DNA of 64,000 nucleotides from Pseudorhodoplanes sp049324435. GTDB taxonomy: Bacteria; Pseudomonadota; Alphaproteobacteria; Rhizobiales; Xanthobacteraceae. A model generated the notes under the pieces. The model had not been told where the DNA came from and searched no databases. It was given only the letters and a program-made list of their open reading frames with translations. The DNA lies in NCBI GenBank assembly GCA_049324435.1, contig JBMOOQ010000014.1, positions 1 through 64,000 on the forward strand. The letters run 5' to 3'. Of this stretch, positions 26,712 through 35,633 are shown piece after piece. Within the stretch, counting starts at the first letter, position 1. Each line of letters opens with the position of its first letter. Position numbers and translations under genes: made by a program.

Positions 26712-28775
26712 ATGCGCGGCCAAAGCTTCGACCGCATTCTGGCGAGTTCGGCACTTGCCCTTGTTATTGGACTCGCCACCCCGGCGTCGCCCCAATCCGT
26801 CAGCCCGGACGAAACCGCCCGCGTCGAAAATCGCACCCCGCCTGCCGATGCGGTAAAACCGGTCTCGGCCAGCGCCACCGTGTCCGTCAGCGTAACGGCC
26901 TCCGTCGCCGAGCCGGCCTCGACCCAATCTGTCCCTGCGGCCAGCACCGAGCCCGCCCCGGCGGCAGCAGCCCCGTCTCCCGATGCAGCTCCGCCGGCAC
27001 GAGCCGAACCGGCTCCGGCCGCACAGCCCTCAACCGCTCAGCCGGCCACGGCATCGGAGCCTGCCGCGACTCAGCCGACGATCAAGGTCGCCGATCCGGA
27101 TTTCTCCGACAAACTGCGCGAACTCATCACCGGCCGGAACGCGGACCGTTTTTTTGCACGCCGCAACGAGCGCGCCGCAGCTGAAGCCTTTTACAAGGAC
27201 CGCAACTACGAGCCGCTGTTCGTCGCCGACCGCAAGCAATCGCCCCGTGGTGCCGCGGTCGTCGCCTATCTTGCGAATGTCGAGGAAGACGGACTGAACC
27301 CGGCCGACTATCCCGCGCCGGCCTTCAAGGCAGACGACCTCGATGCGCTCGCCGAGGCCGAGCTTCGTCTTGCCGGGGAAGTGCTTGAATATGCCCGCCA
27401 TGCCTCGATCGGCCGCGTGCATTTCTCGCGCATCAGCAACGATATCGGATTTGATCTGGATGCGCCCGAGCCGGCAGAGATTCTGGCCAAGGTTGCGGCG
27501 GCAAACGACATCAAGCAGGTCCTTGATTCCTATCAGCCGCCGCATCCGCAATACCATAAACTGAAGGCCGAACTCGCCAAGGCACGAGGCCGCAGCGAAA
27601 AGCCGGCCGAAGAGATCGTACGCATTCCTGACGGCCCGAAGCTCACCGCCAATGCCGAGGATCCCCGTGTGCCGCTGCTGCGCAAGCGGCTCAAGATCGC
27701 CGGCGACATGGAGTCCACCCGCTACGACCAGGACGTTGTCGAAGCGGTGAAGAAGTTCCAGCAAGGCGCTGGGCTTGCCGCCGACGGGATCGCCGGACCG
27801 GCGACGCTGCGCGCGCTGAACGGAACGGGCGTACAGAAGCGCGAGCGTACGACCGACATCATCATCGCCAACATGGACCGCTGGCGCTGGATGCCGCGCG
27901 ACCTCGGCAAAAACTATGTCATGCTGAATATCCCGGAATATCGGCTGCGTCTTTACAAGGACCGTTCGCTGTACTGGGAGACCAAAGTCGTGGTCGGCAA
28001 GCCGAGCCAGGCGACGCCGATCATGACCGGCGCGATGCGCTTCATCACGGTCAATCCGACGTGGAATGTGCCGCCGTCCATCATTGCCAACGAATATCTG
28101 CCGGCCCTGCGTCAGGATCCGGGCGTGCTGGAGCGCATGGGCCTGCGCATGGAGCAAAATCGCGACGGCACCGTGCGCATCTATCAGCCGCCGGGCGACC
28201 GCAATGCCTTGGGCCGCATCCGCTTCAACTTCCCCAACAAGTTCCTGGTCTATCAGCACGACACGCCGGACAAGCACCTGTTCGCACATGAAAAGCGCGC
28301 CTACAGCCATGGCTGTATGCGCGTCGAGAATCCGCTGATGTATGGCGAGAAATTGCTGTCGGTCGTGATGCCGAACGAGAAGTACACGGCTGAGAAACTG
28401 CGCTCGATGTACGGTCCGGCGGAGATCAACATCAACTTCCCGACCGCCCTGCCGGTGCATCTGACCTACCAGACTGCATTCGTGGACGATTCAGGCACGC
28501 TGCAGATCCGCGACGATATCTACGGACGCGATGCACGCCACATCGCCATACTCCGCGGCGATGAGCGCCGGGTTGCGGACGTGGCCCAGGCTACGCGTCC
28601 GACCGGAACCGGCATTCCGGCTGATCAGCTCCGTTTCCAGCAGCGTGAGGCGAGCCCGTTCGCAGACTGGTTCTCGTCGCGGAACGCGCAGCCTCAGGTC
28701 GATCGGCGCGGAAACCGTGTTGTGCAAGGGCGGAACGAACCGTTCCAAGGCTTCTTCGGCCGGCTGTTCCAATAA
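26712..28775 (+). CDS. L,D-transpeptidase (YcbB/LdtD type)
   Basis: 687 residues, exported. The signal peptide is in residues 8-30 (ILASSALALVIGLATPASP), followed by an Ala/Pro-rich linker to about residue 115, a transpeptidase scaffold region, a peptidoglycan-binding domain (FQQGAGLAADGIAGPATLRALNG) and a YkuD catalytic domain with HGCMRVENP, containing the active-site Cys. It makes 3-3 cross-links in peptidoglycan or attaches proteins to it; such links are common in Hyphomicrobiales. ATG at 26712 follows GAGGAG; a longer upstream reading overlaps the regulator gene in another frame and is spurious. Confidence 0.9.
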   Translation: MRGQSFDRILASSALALVIGLATPASPQSVSPDETARVENRTPPADAVKPVSASATVSVSVTASVAEPASTQSVPAASTEPAPAAAAPSPDAAPPARAEPAPAAQPSTAQPATASEPAATQPTIKVADPDFSDKLRELITGRNADRFFARRNERAAAEAFYKDRNYEPLFVADRKQSPRGAAVVAYLANVEEDGLNPADYPAPAFKADDLDALAEAELRLAGEVLEYARHASIGRVHFSRISNDIGFDLDAPEPAEILAKVAAANDIKQVLDSYQPPHPQYHKLKAELAKARGRSEKPAEEIVRIPDGPKLTANAEDPRVPLLRKRLKIAGDMESTRYDQDVVEAVKKFQQGAGLAADGIAGPATLRALNGTGVQKRERTTDIIIANMDRWRWMPRDLGKNYVMLNIPEYRLRLYKDRSLYWETKVVVGKPSQATPIMTGAMRFITVNPTWNVPPSIIANEYLPALRQDPGVLERMGLRMEQNRDGTVRIYQPPGDRNALGRIRFNFPNKFLVYQHDTPDKHLFAHEKRAYSHGCMRVENPLMYGEKLLSVVMPNEKYTAEKLRSMYGPAEININFPTALPVHLTYQTAFVDDSGTLQIRDDIYGRDARHIAILRGDERRVADVAQATRPTGTGIPADQLRFQQREASPFADWFSSRNAQPQVDRRGNRVVQGRNEPFQGFFGRLFQ

Positions 28776-28801
28776 GGCGTTCAGCCTCAAGCCCACAAAA
28801 A

Positions 28802-28850
28802 AGAACAAGGCGGCCCGTTAACCATGCCGGTTAACGGGCCGCCTTGTTCT
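28802..28850. terminator. 22 bp perfect hairpin after the L,D-transpeptidase gene
   Basis: Arms 28802-28823 and 28829-28850 are exact complements around the loop ATGCC. A T-run follows at 28863-28869 on the plus strand, and an A-run precedes the stem, so on the minus strand T residues follow it directly. It probably acts as a bidirectional terminator. The stem is unusually long. Confidence 0.8.
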
Positions 28851-29012
28851 GTGGAAGTGGCTATTTTTTGCCACAGTCAAATCTTATCACAATCGCGACA
28901 ACTCGTCGGGGGACGATAATCTCGCATTAACCCACCCTGGTAACAGTGCGTTAGCCACGCTGCTTCGCACGCGTTTGCCTGCCTTTTGTGTCAATAACCA
29001 ACGGAATGCTTC

Positions 29013-30635
29013 GTGCCATTCGGTAAAGCGCGCAAGGCCAGAGGGGGGACTGCATCGCGCGTCACGCAGCGCTTCGCGCTCGCCGCCGGAATCACGATTT
29101 GCGGTTTGCAGGGGGTAAGTACCGCCCTCGCCCAGAGTGAAATCCGGACCATCTCGCTGCATCATACGCATCGCGGCGACGACATCACCGTCACCTTCAA
29201 GCGCAATGGGCGCTATGACGAGGATGGTCTCAAGAAGCTGAACCACTTCCTCCGTGACTGGCGTACCGATGACGTCACCACCATGGACCCGCAGCTGTTC
29301 GATGCGGTCTGGGAGATCCAGCGGGAATTCGGTATCGACAAGAAGATCCACGTCATTTCGTCATACCGTTCGCCGCGCACCAACGAGATGTTGCGCAAGC
29401 GATCGAACGGCGTCGCCCGCCACTCGCTGCATATGCAGGGCAAGGCGATGGATTTCTTTATCCCTGGGGTGCCGCTCGAAAAGGTGCGAGAGGCCGGCCT
29501 GAGGCTCCAACGCGGGGGCGTTGGTTTTTATCCAACCTCTGGTTCGCCGTTCGTACATATGGACGTCGGCAATGTGCGGCACTGGCCGCGGATGACGCGC
29601 GAACAACTCGCGCGGGTCTTCCCGGACGGTCGCACTGTTCATTTGCCGCTCGACGGCAAGCCGCTCGCGGGCTTTGCGCTCGCGCAGGCCGATCTGGCCA
29701 AGCGAGGCTCGTCCTCCAGCTTCGAGTCGGTCCGCATGGCAGCCGCCAATCCGCTGGCCCGCCTGTTCGGCCTGAAGCCGAAGCCGGCCGCAGACGAGGA
29801 CGAGGCCGAAACCGCAAAACCAGCCCAGGCGCCGACCCAGGTCGCCTCAGCGGCCTTCCCGGCGCCGATCGCGCCGCGCGCACGCGAGAACATTTTCTCG
29901 GGGGCGCAAACCGAGACAGCGCCTGAACCGGCTCAGGCTGAAGCAGCGCCGCTTCCCAAGGCGCGCCCCGCGTCCGCTCCGGTCGCGCCCATTCAGGTGG
30001 CCTCGGCCGACGCCAATCCGCCGCGCCCGCCAGCCCCGATCGCCGGCAGCTTTGCGCTGGCCGCGATCACGCCGAACGACGTCATCCTTTCGCGCGGCTA
30101 TTGGTCCGGACGGCCGGACTCGGGAGAACAATCGACCGGCAGCATCGGCCCATTTGCGGCACCGCCCGGCTACGGCGAAGGCAAGCCCGGGGATTCGGTT
30201 CTCTCCTATGCCCGGGACATCGACCCGGAGGCGGCGCCGCAGCGCGCAAGGCCCGCGACGCAGGCGATCCGGGCCGCGGCGCTGGCGCCCAATACAACGA
30301 TCGCCTCCAAGGCTCAGCCCGACGCGCCGAGCGTCGTGCAATCCGCGCCGCCGGTGGGCCAGCAACAGCCCGTGGAGGCGCACCGTTTCGACGGTCCATG
30401 GCTGCGCGCGCTCATTTTGACGCCGAGCGTCGAGCGGTTCATGACCACCACCCTGTATGGCGAGACCGATTTCCGTGGATTGCGGCCGCTGCTGCATACC
30501 CCGACCGCAATGGTGGTGATGGCGTTTGCAAAAGAACCGCAGTCCTCGCTCAGCTACGGACGCTTCGAAGGCCGCGCGATACAATTCGTCGCCACCGCCA
30601 CCTTCCTGCCGTCGCGAACGGCTCAGATCCGCTGA
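29013..30635 (+). CDS. exported DUF882 (M15A peptidase-like) protein
   Basis: 540 residues, GTG start. The signal sequence ends near STALAQ. The DUF882 domain (about 45-210) has a VISSYRSPRTNEML block and metal-site motifs HSLHMQGKAMDF and FVHMDVG, resembling D-Ala-D-Ala-type peptidases of the M15A group. A long Ala/Pro-rich low-complexity region (about 245-430) follows, and the C-terminal domain near MTTTLYGETDFRGLRPLLHTP is unassigned. Likely acts on peptidoglycan in the periplasm; it sits next to an L,D-transpeptidase. It is longer than the usual DUF882 protein. Confidence 0.82.
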   Translation: MPFGKARKARGGTASRVTQRFALAAGITICGLQGVSTALAQSEIRTISLHHTHRGDDITVTFKRNGRYDEDGLKKLNHFLRDWRTDDVTTMDPQLFDAVWEIQREFGIDKKIHVISSYRSPRTNEMLRKRSNGVARHSLHMQGKAMDFFIPGVPLEKVREAGLRLQRGGVGFYPTSGSPFVHMDVGNVRHWPRMTREQLARVFPDGRTVHLPLDGKPLAGFALAQADLAKRGSSSSFESVRMAAANPLARLFGLKPKPAADEDEAETAKPAQAPTQVASAAFPAPIAPRARENIFSGAQTETAPEPAQAEAAPLPKARPASAPVAPIQVASADANPPRPPAPIAGSFALAAITPNDVILSRGYWSGRPDSGEQSTGSIGPFAAPPGYGEGKPGDSVLSYARDIDPEAAPQRARPATQAIRAAALAPNTTIASKAQPDAPSVVQSAPPVGQQQPVEAHRFDGPWLRALILTPSVERFMTTTLYGETDFRGLRPLLHTPTAMVVMAFAKEPQSSLSYGRFEGRAIQFVATATFLPSRTAQIR

Positions 30636-30665
30636 TCGAGCCTCCTGCAACGCTTGTGGCCGATC

Positions 30666-30944
30666 TCAGGACCGCAGCATCCCGAGCGCGTTCATGTAAG
30701 TTTCCAGGATCGCGTCCTGCTCCTCGCGCTCGGTCGGCTCAATCTTCCGCAATTTGATGATCTGACGCAGGGCCTTCACGTCGAACCCGTTGGCCTTGGA
30801 TTCGGCATAGACATCGCGGATGTCGTCCGAGATCGCCTTTTTCTCTTCTTCCAGCTTTTCGATCCGCTCGACGAAGGCCTTGAGCTGATCCTTCGCGAAG
30901 CGGAAAGATACGTCTTCCTTCTCGGCGGCGGCGGACGCGGGCAT
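30666..30944 (-). CDS. gapR: GapR-family nucleoid protein (DUF2312/UPF0335)
   Basis: 92 residues, mostly alpha-helical with heptad-like charge: FAKDQLKAFVERIEKLEEEKKAI, then KANGFDVKALRQIIKLRKIEP. This is the GapR signature; in Caulobacter GapR binds overtwisted AT-rich DNA ahead of polymerases and helps topoisomerases. ATG at 30944 follows AGGAGAAAC. Normal length and no changes visible. Confidence 0.92.
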   Translation of the reverse strand: MPASAAAEKEDVSFRFAKDQLKAFVERIEKLEEEKKAISDDIRDVYAESKANGFDVKALRQIIKLRKIEPTEREEQDAILETYMNALGMLRS

Positions 30945-31133
30945 TACGACGTTTCTCCTTGTGTCTGAGCACTTGTTTTCGGGAGCCTGCGCCGCAGGGT
31001 CAAGCGTCCATTGCCTCTGCGCCCGTCATCCACAGGCATGAACGCAATCGTTGAATTTTCCGAAGCTGTGTCCACCCAGCGCAGCCACCGCCTCCGCAAT
31101 CCGCGGCCCCGCTCGCGGGTCAGCCCTCGCCGG

Positions 31134-33842
31134 CTAAGATCCAGCTTCGCGCACAAGATCCAGCGACACCGAGAACAGGTTGCGGTCGTCCCGATCCTCT
31201 ACAATGGCAAAACCGAGTTCGCGGCACATGGTAAGCATCGTGACATTGTCGCGCAGTACCTGTCCGGTGATGCGGCGAAGACCTTCCTTGCGCGCATATT
31301 CGATGATCAGTTCCATCAGCGCCCAGCCGAGCCCGATACCCTTGCAGTCGGAGCGCAGCAATATGGCGTATTCGCCGTTGCGATGGTCTGGATCGGCATG
31401 GAGCCGAACCACGCCGATCAACGCGCCTGTGTCCTCCTCGAGCGCCAGCAACGCGATGGAGCGGCCGTAATCGATCTGCGTCAGACGCGCGATGAAGGCA
31501 TGGCCGATATCCCTGACCAGACCGAAAAAGCGAAGCCGCATGTCGTCCGCGCTGACATGGCGGAAGAACTCCTCATAAAGGCTTTCGTCCTCAGGCCGCA
31601 CCGGACGTACCGCCACCCGGCGCCCGTCGCGCAGTGTGAGCACCCGCTCCCATTCCTTCGGATAAGGCCGGATCGCGAAATGCGCGTGACGCGGCCGGCC
31701 GGCCGGCAGCGGTTCGGGATCGATGGAAATCCGCGCGTCCAGCGCCAGCACGCCGGCATCGTCGGCGAGCAGTGGATTGATATCGATTTCCAGAATCTCG
31801 GGAATATCGGCGGCAAGTTGCGACAACCGAACCAGCACAAGCGCCACCAGATCGCGGCGTGCCGCAGGCACGTTTCGATAAGAGCCGATCAGCCGGGAGA
31901 TGCGGGTTCGGGCAATCAAATCGAGTGCACGCGCTTCGTCGAGCGGCGGCAGCGCAATCGCCTTGTCCTTCACGATTTCGACCGCGACGCCGCCGTGACC
32001 GAACACGATCACCGACCCGAATATCGGATCGCGGGCGAGCCCCGCTATCAGTTCGCGCGCCCGCGGCCGCGAAATCATCGGCTGGACGATGACGCCGTCA
32101 ATACGCGCCATAGGCCGCAACCGCCGGGCATTGGCGATGACGGTCTCCGCAGCGGCCCGCACGCCGGCGTCGCTGGTGAGATTCAGCCGCACACCATCGA
32201 CATCAGACTTGTGCTGGATATCCCGCGATAGGATTTTCACCGCAACCGGGAGACCTTGTGCAACGAAGTCACGCGCGGCGTCGCCGGCAGAGGCGGCGTT
32301 GTCGGCCTTACGGAGCGGGACCGAAGGGATGCCATAGGCGTTCAGCACGGCGTCGGTCTCGAGCGGATCGAGCCAGTCGCGTCCCTCGCCGCGCGCAGCC
32401 TCGACAACTGCGCGCGCGGCGTGTTCGTCACCCCTGAAGTCATCCGGGGCCGCAGCAGGCCGCGCCATCAGCGACTGCAGCAATTCGGCACGCCGTGCGA
32501 GATGGGTAAAACCGCGGATTGCCTCGATCTCGGTTTTGTAATGCGGGACGCGCGCGGCGCGGAACACTGTTTCCACCTCCTCCGGCGCCGCAATCCATGA
32601 GGTCAGAACGGGCTTTGGCAGCAGCTTGCGCGAGCGCTCTGCAACGATGACGTCGCAGACCGCCTTCGCGGTGTCGAGCGACGAAGCCAGCGCGGTCTGT
32701 ACGTTCAGCGCGAGAATGGCGTCATTCTGCAGATCCTCGATCAGCGCCTCCAGCGCCACTGTAAAACGCGCGGCATCGGCATCGCCGATGATGTCGACCG
32801 GATTGGCGTGCGACCAGAGCGGCGGCAGCGCCGCATTGAGCCGCTGCATCGTCTCTGAGGACAGATCGGCCGGCCGGTAGCCCTGATCGACCAGGCTATC
32901 GACCGCGAGCACGCCGAAGCCCCCGCCATTGGTCAGGATCGCCAGCCTGTTGCCTGCGATGCCACCGCAGAAGGCGAGCGTCTGAGCCGCAGCGAACAAT
33001 TCATCCATGCCGTTAACGCGCAACAGACCCGCGCGCCGGAACGCAGCGTCATATACGGCGTCGGACCCGGCCAGCGCGCCGGTATGGGTCGCCGCAGCGC
33101 GCTTGCCTTCGTCGTGACGGCCGGACTTGATGACGACCACCGGCTTCACCCGCGCAGCGGCGCGCGCAGCCGACATGAATTTCCGGCTTTCCTTGACGGA
33201 TTCGACATAGAGCAGGATCGCGTGCGTTCGCTGATCGAGCGCGAAGAAGTCGAGAAGATCGCCGACATCGACATCGAGCTGATCGCCCACCGAGACGAGC
33301 GCCGAGAAGCCGATGGCGTGACGCATGCCCCATTCCGCCATGGCGGCGGCAATCGCCCCCGATTGCGAAATCACTGCGAGCGAACCCGCCTGCGGCATAG
33401 CCGCGGCAAAGCTCGCATTCAGTGCGGCATGCGGCGCGATAACGCCCAGGCAATTCGGACCGACGAGACGCAGGCCCTTCGCGCGTGCCGGCGTATGCAT
33501 TTTCTCCGCAAGCGATCCCTCGCCGTGACCGAGCCCTGAACTGATGACGATGGCCGCCCCGCAACCGCGCATAGCCGCTGTTTCGACGATGGCCGGTACG
33601 GTCGGCGCGGGCGTCGCCACCACCACCAAGTCCGGAACGGCTTCGAGCTGATCGACAGAAGCAAAACAGGGCCGCCCGCCGATCTCGCCATATTTCGGGT
33701 TGACCGGATCGATGCGTCCAGGAAAGCCGGCGGCGATCGCATTGGCGTAGACTGCGCCGCCGAGCGACGACCGGTTCGGACTCGCTCCGACAATTGCAAT
33801 CGATTGCGGCGCGAAAAGGCGGTTCAATCCATAAATGGACAT
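31134..33842 (-). CDS. acyl-CoA ligase (ADP-forming)/GNAT fusion, Pat type
   Basis: 902 residues. Domains in order: CoA-binding Rossmann (LFAPQSIAIVGASPNRSSLGG, residues 8-130), ligase flavodoxin-like domains with THTGALAG holding the conserved His (about 290), an ATP-grasp domain (about 520-730; LPVAVKILSRDIQHKSDVDGV) and a C-terminal GNAT acetyltransferase (about 760-895; CKGIGLGWALMELIIEYAR). This is the architecture of PatZ-type protein lysine acetyltransferases, which silence acetyl-CoA synthetase. Because the ligase His is retained, ADP-forming ligase activity is also possible. The start at 33842 follows GGAGGA at a long spacing. Confidence 0.87.
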   Translation of the reverse strand: MSIYGLNRLFAPQSIAIVGASPNRSSLGGAVYANAIAAGFPGRIDPVNPKYGEIGGRPCFASVDQLEAVPDLVVVATPAPTVPAIVETAAMRGCGAAIVISSGLGHGEGSLAEKMHTPARAKGLRLVGPNCLGVIAPHAALNASFAAAMPQAGSLAVISQSGAIAAAMAEWGMRHAIGFSALVSVGDQLDVDVGDLLDFFALDQRTHAILLYVESVKESRKFMSAARAAARVKPVVVIKSGRHDEGKRAAATHTGALAGSDAVYDAAFRRAGLLRVNGMDELFAAAQTLAFCGGIAGNRLAILTNGGGFGVLAVDSLVDQGYRPADLSSETMQRLNAALPPLWSHANPVDIIGDADAARFTVALEALIEDLQNDAILALNVQTALASSLDTAKAVCDVIVAERSRKLLPKPVLTSWIAAPEEVETVFRAARVPHYKTEIEAIRGFTHLARRAELLQSLMARPAAAPDDFRGDEHAARAVVEAARGEGRDWLDPLETDAVLNAYGIPSVPLRKADNAASAGDAARDFVAQGLPVAVKILSRDIQHKSDVDGVRLNLTSDAGVRAAAETVIANARRLRPMARIDGVIVQPMISRPRARELIAGLARDPIFGSVIVFGHGGVAVEIVKDKAIALPPLDEARALDLIARTRISRLIGSYRNVPAARRDLVALVLVRLSQLAADIPEILEIDINPLLADDAGVLALDARISIDPEPLPAGRPRHAHFAIRPYPKEWERVLTLRDGRRVAVRPVRPEDESLYEEFFRHVSADDMRLRFFGLVRDIGHAFIARLTQIDYGRSIALLALEEDTGALIGVVRLHADPDHRNGEYAILLRSDCKGIGLGWALMELIIEYARKEGLRRITGQVLRDNVTMLTMCRELGFAIVEDRDDRNLFSVSLDLVREAGS

Positions 33843-33977
33843 GCGCGGCTTTCGTCCTCCGGGCGAGACGTTAGCAGATACAAGGCGCCGGTTTTTGATA
33901 TGAACCAACAATGGGACCGCAGCAGCAAATCGCCGCAGCCGCATACGAGGAGACCACACGCCATGCCCGAAACGGAA

Positions 33978-34000
33978 AAGGACCGCCGTTGGCGATCCTT
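33978..34000 (-). terminator. terminator of the ferredoxin-NADP reductase gene
   Basis: On the minus strand AAGGATCGCC-AAC-GGCGGTCCTT (one mismatch) is followed by TTCC, with T residues continuous from the stem. It lies 32 bp past the reductase stop. Confidence 0.65.
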
Positions 34001-34031
34001 GTCCAGGTCCGTTGCCCTCGGCGCCGGCCGA

Positions 34032-34805
34032 TTATCGCTCGACGAAAGCCTTCTCGACCACGAAATGGCCGGGCTCGCTGTGGTTGCCTTCGGAAAAGCC
34101 CTCGGCCTCGAACATCACGCGCAGGTCTTCCAGCATCGCGGGGCTGCCGCACAGCATCACGCGATCAGTCTCGACCGAGAGTCGGTCCTGACCGATATCG
34201 TCGAACAGCTTGCCCGCTGAGATGAGATCAGTGATGCGGCCACGATTGCGGAAGGGCTCGCGGGTCACGGTCGGGTAATAATGCAGCTTGCCATCCAGCA
34301 ATTCGCCGAAAATCTCGTCCCGACGCAAGCGCTCGACAACTTCCTCGCCATAGGCGAGTTCGGAGACCTGCCGGCATCCGTGCACCAGAACAATGCTCTC
34401 GAAGCGTTCGTAAACCTCGGGGTCTTTCACGAGGCTGACGAACGGCGCAAGGCCTGTGCCGGTGGACAAAAGAAGAAGGCGCGAGCCCGGCAGCAGATTG
34501 TCGAGAATGAGCGTGCCGGTGGCCTTGCGGCCGACCAGAATGGTATCGCCCTCGCGGATCTTCTGCAGGCGCGAGGTGAGAGGGCCATCCGGTACCTTGA
34601 TGCTGAAGAATTCGAGATTGTCCTCATAATGAGCGCTCGCCATGGAATAGGCGCGCAGCAGCGGCCGGCCGTCGACCTCCAGCCCCATCATGGCAAATTG
34701 CCCGCTCTGGAAGCGGAAACCCGGATCGCGGGTGGTGGTGAAGCTGAAAAGGGTGTCGGTCCAGTGCCGGACCGAGAGAACCTGTTCCCTGTTAAGTGCG
34801 CTCAT
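34032..34805 (-). CDS. fpr: ferredoxin--NADP+ reductase
   Basis: 257 residues, bacterial FPR class. FAD-binding RAYSMAS, the NADP-binding block LLLLSTGTGLAPFVSLV, MLCGSPAML and the C-terminal GHFVVEKAFVER tail are present. It exchanges electrons between NADPH and ferredoxin or flavodoxin in the cytosol, often in oxidative stress and iron-sulfur metabolism. It is monocistronic with its own terminator. Confidence 0.92.
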   Translation of the reverse strand: MSALNREQVLSVRHWTDTLFSFTTTRDPGFRFQSGQFAMMGLEVDGRPLLRAYSMASAHYEDNLEFFSIKVPDGPLTSRLQKIREGDTILVGRKATGTLILDNLLPGSRLLLLSTGTGLAPFVSLVKDPEVYERFESIVLVHGCRQVSELAYGEEVVERLRRDEIFGELLDGKLHYYPTVTREPFRNRGRITDLISAGKLFDDIGQDRLSVETDRVMLCGSPAMLEDLRVMFEAEGFSEGNHSEPGHFVVEKAFVER

Positions 34806-34958
34806 GTGAATTCCGAAGCCAGATGACGCAGACGTGCTTCATTGCAAAAAATCGCGCCTTTTGCATCCGGAAAATTGCGGAAACGTCAACAAAACAAAGG
34901 ACATCTGCGAAACGCGCATGGCGGAGGACAGCGTTTCCCTGGAGCCCCCTCAAAGGAG

Positions 34959-34984
34959 AAGGGTCGCCCTTTCGGACGACCCTT
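34959..34984 (-). terminator. hairpin ending the rreB-like transcript
   Basis: AAGGGTCG/CGACCCTT, a perfect 8 bp stem with a 10 nt loop, 52 bp past the small gene's stop. Only a short T-rich stretch follows on the minus strand. Confidence 0.6.
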
Positions 34985-35035
34985 CCATTGTCAAACCGCA
35001 GCCCGGTTTCTCGGACTGGTCGTTACCGCCCTGCT

Positions 35036-35113
35036 TCAGGCGGCCGCGTCCTCGAACGAGCCGAGGGACCAGTTCACAAGCCTCCGCGTTTGCGGCGATA
35101 GACAATGAGACAC
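35036..35113 (-). CDS. rreB: rreB-like mini-gene, 25-residue peptide
   Basis: GTG start at 35113, stop TGA at 35038-35036; peptide (M)SHCLSPQTRRLVNWSLGS then FEDAAA. The GTG sits 7 nt after GGAGG inside a 16 nt stretch complementary to the 16S rRNA 3' tail. From memory, a gene named rreB in Bradyrhizobiaceae has exactly this layout: a small mRNA of roughly 165 nt with a 17 nt Shine-Dalgarno sequence, a GTG start and a very short peptide (14 residues in Bradyrhizobium). The long pairing was reported to hold the mRNA on 30S subunits and limit translation. Here the frame is longer (25 codons). A hairpin at 34959-34984 would end a transcript of about that size. The promoter was not identified with certainty. 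Confidence 0.72.
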   Translation of the reverse strand: MSHCLSPQTRRLVNWSLGSFEDAAA

Positions 35114-35129
35114 TGGATCACCTCCTTTC
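35114..35129 (-). promoter_or_regulatory. extended Shine-Dalgarno sequence complementary to the 16S 3' tail
   Basis: On the minus strand GAAAGGAGGTGATCCA, and on the plus strand the 16S-tail sequence TGGATCACCTCCTTTC. Pairing over 16 nt is far beyond the usual 4-6 and marks the rreB-like gene that follows directly. Confidence 0.85.
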
Positions 35130-35212
35130 GGTTGTTAACGATGCATCGAATCTAGGCAGAGCCCCCCGATTCGCAAAGGTCAAAAGTCTGGCAGACTCTG
35201 CCCGCCGCGCGA

Positions 35213-35506
35213 TCAATGGCGGTGAGACTTCTCGAAAGCCGCCTTTTGCTCGGGCGTGGCCTCCTTCTGATATTTCGCGCGCCATTCCTCATAGGGCATG
35301 CCGTAAACCGCCTCGCGGCTCTGGTCCTTCGAGAGCGGGATGCCCCTTTGATCGGCGGCTTCCTTCATCCAGTTGGACAGACAGTTCCGGCAAAACCCGG
35401 CCAGGTTCATCAGGTCGATATTCTGCACATCAGTCCGCTCGCGCAGATGCGCTACCAGGCGGCGGAAGGCCGCGGCTTCGAGCTCAAGGCGGGTCTGGTC
35501 GTCCAT
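35213..35506 (-). CDS. DUF1244 family protein
   Basis: 97 residues: LEAAAFRRLVAHLRERTDVQNIDLMNLAGFCRNCLSNW, then GMPYEEWRAKYQKEATPEQ. This is the full DUF1244 domain, with Cys in FCRNCL and SMc04008-type spacing. Function unknown. ATG at 35506 follows GAGG; a longer upstream reading runs antisense into the EamA gene and is not used. In other Hyphomicrobiales this gene is often close to pyk and gapR, as it is loosely here. Confidence 0.87.
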   Translation of the reverse strand: MDDQTRLELEAAAFRRLVAHLRERTDVQNIDLMNLAGFCRNCLSNWMKEAADQRGIPLSKDQSREAVYGMPYEEWRAKYQKEATPEQKAAFEKSHRH

Positions 35507-35633
35507 GTGAAACCTCGTGACATCGATTTTAGGCAAAATAAGGCTGTCCGGACGGGATTGCCATTGCCTACACCCATCCGCCGATCGGTCTTGGACGGGT
35601 GACTCGGACCGGACAGAACCATAAAAGGTCCAC

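Noticed and set aside
35114..35129. Fragment of a broken 16S rRNA gene
   Set aside because: Only the last 16 nt match; no other rRNA sequence flanks it, and the minus-strand GTG frame explains it as a ribosome site.
34834..35520. A 228-codon plus-strand frame
   Set aside because: It runs through the rreB-like unit, its terminator and antisense to the DUF1244 gene; no protein features.
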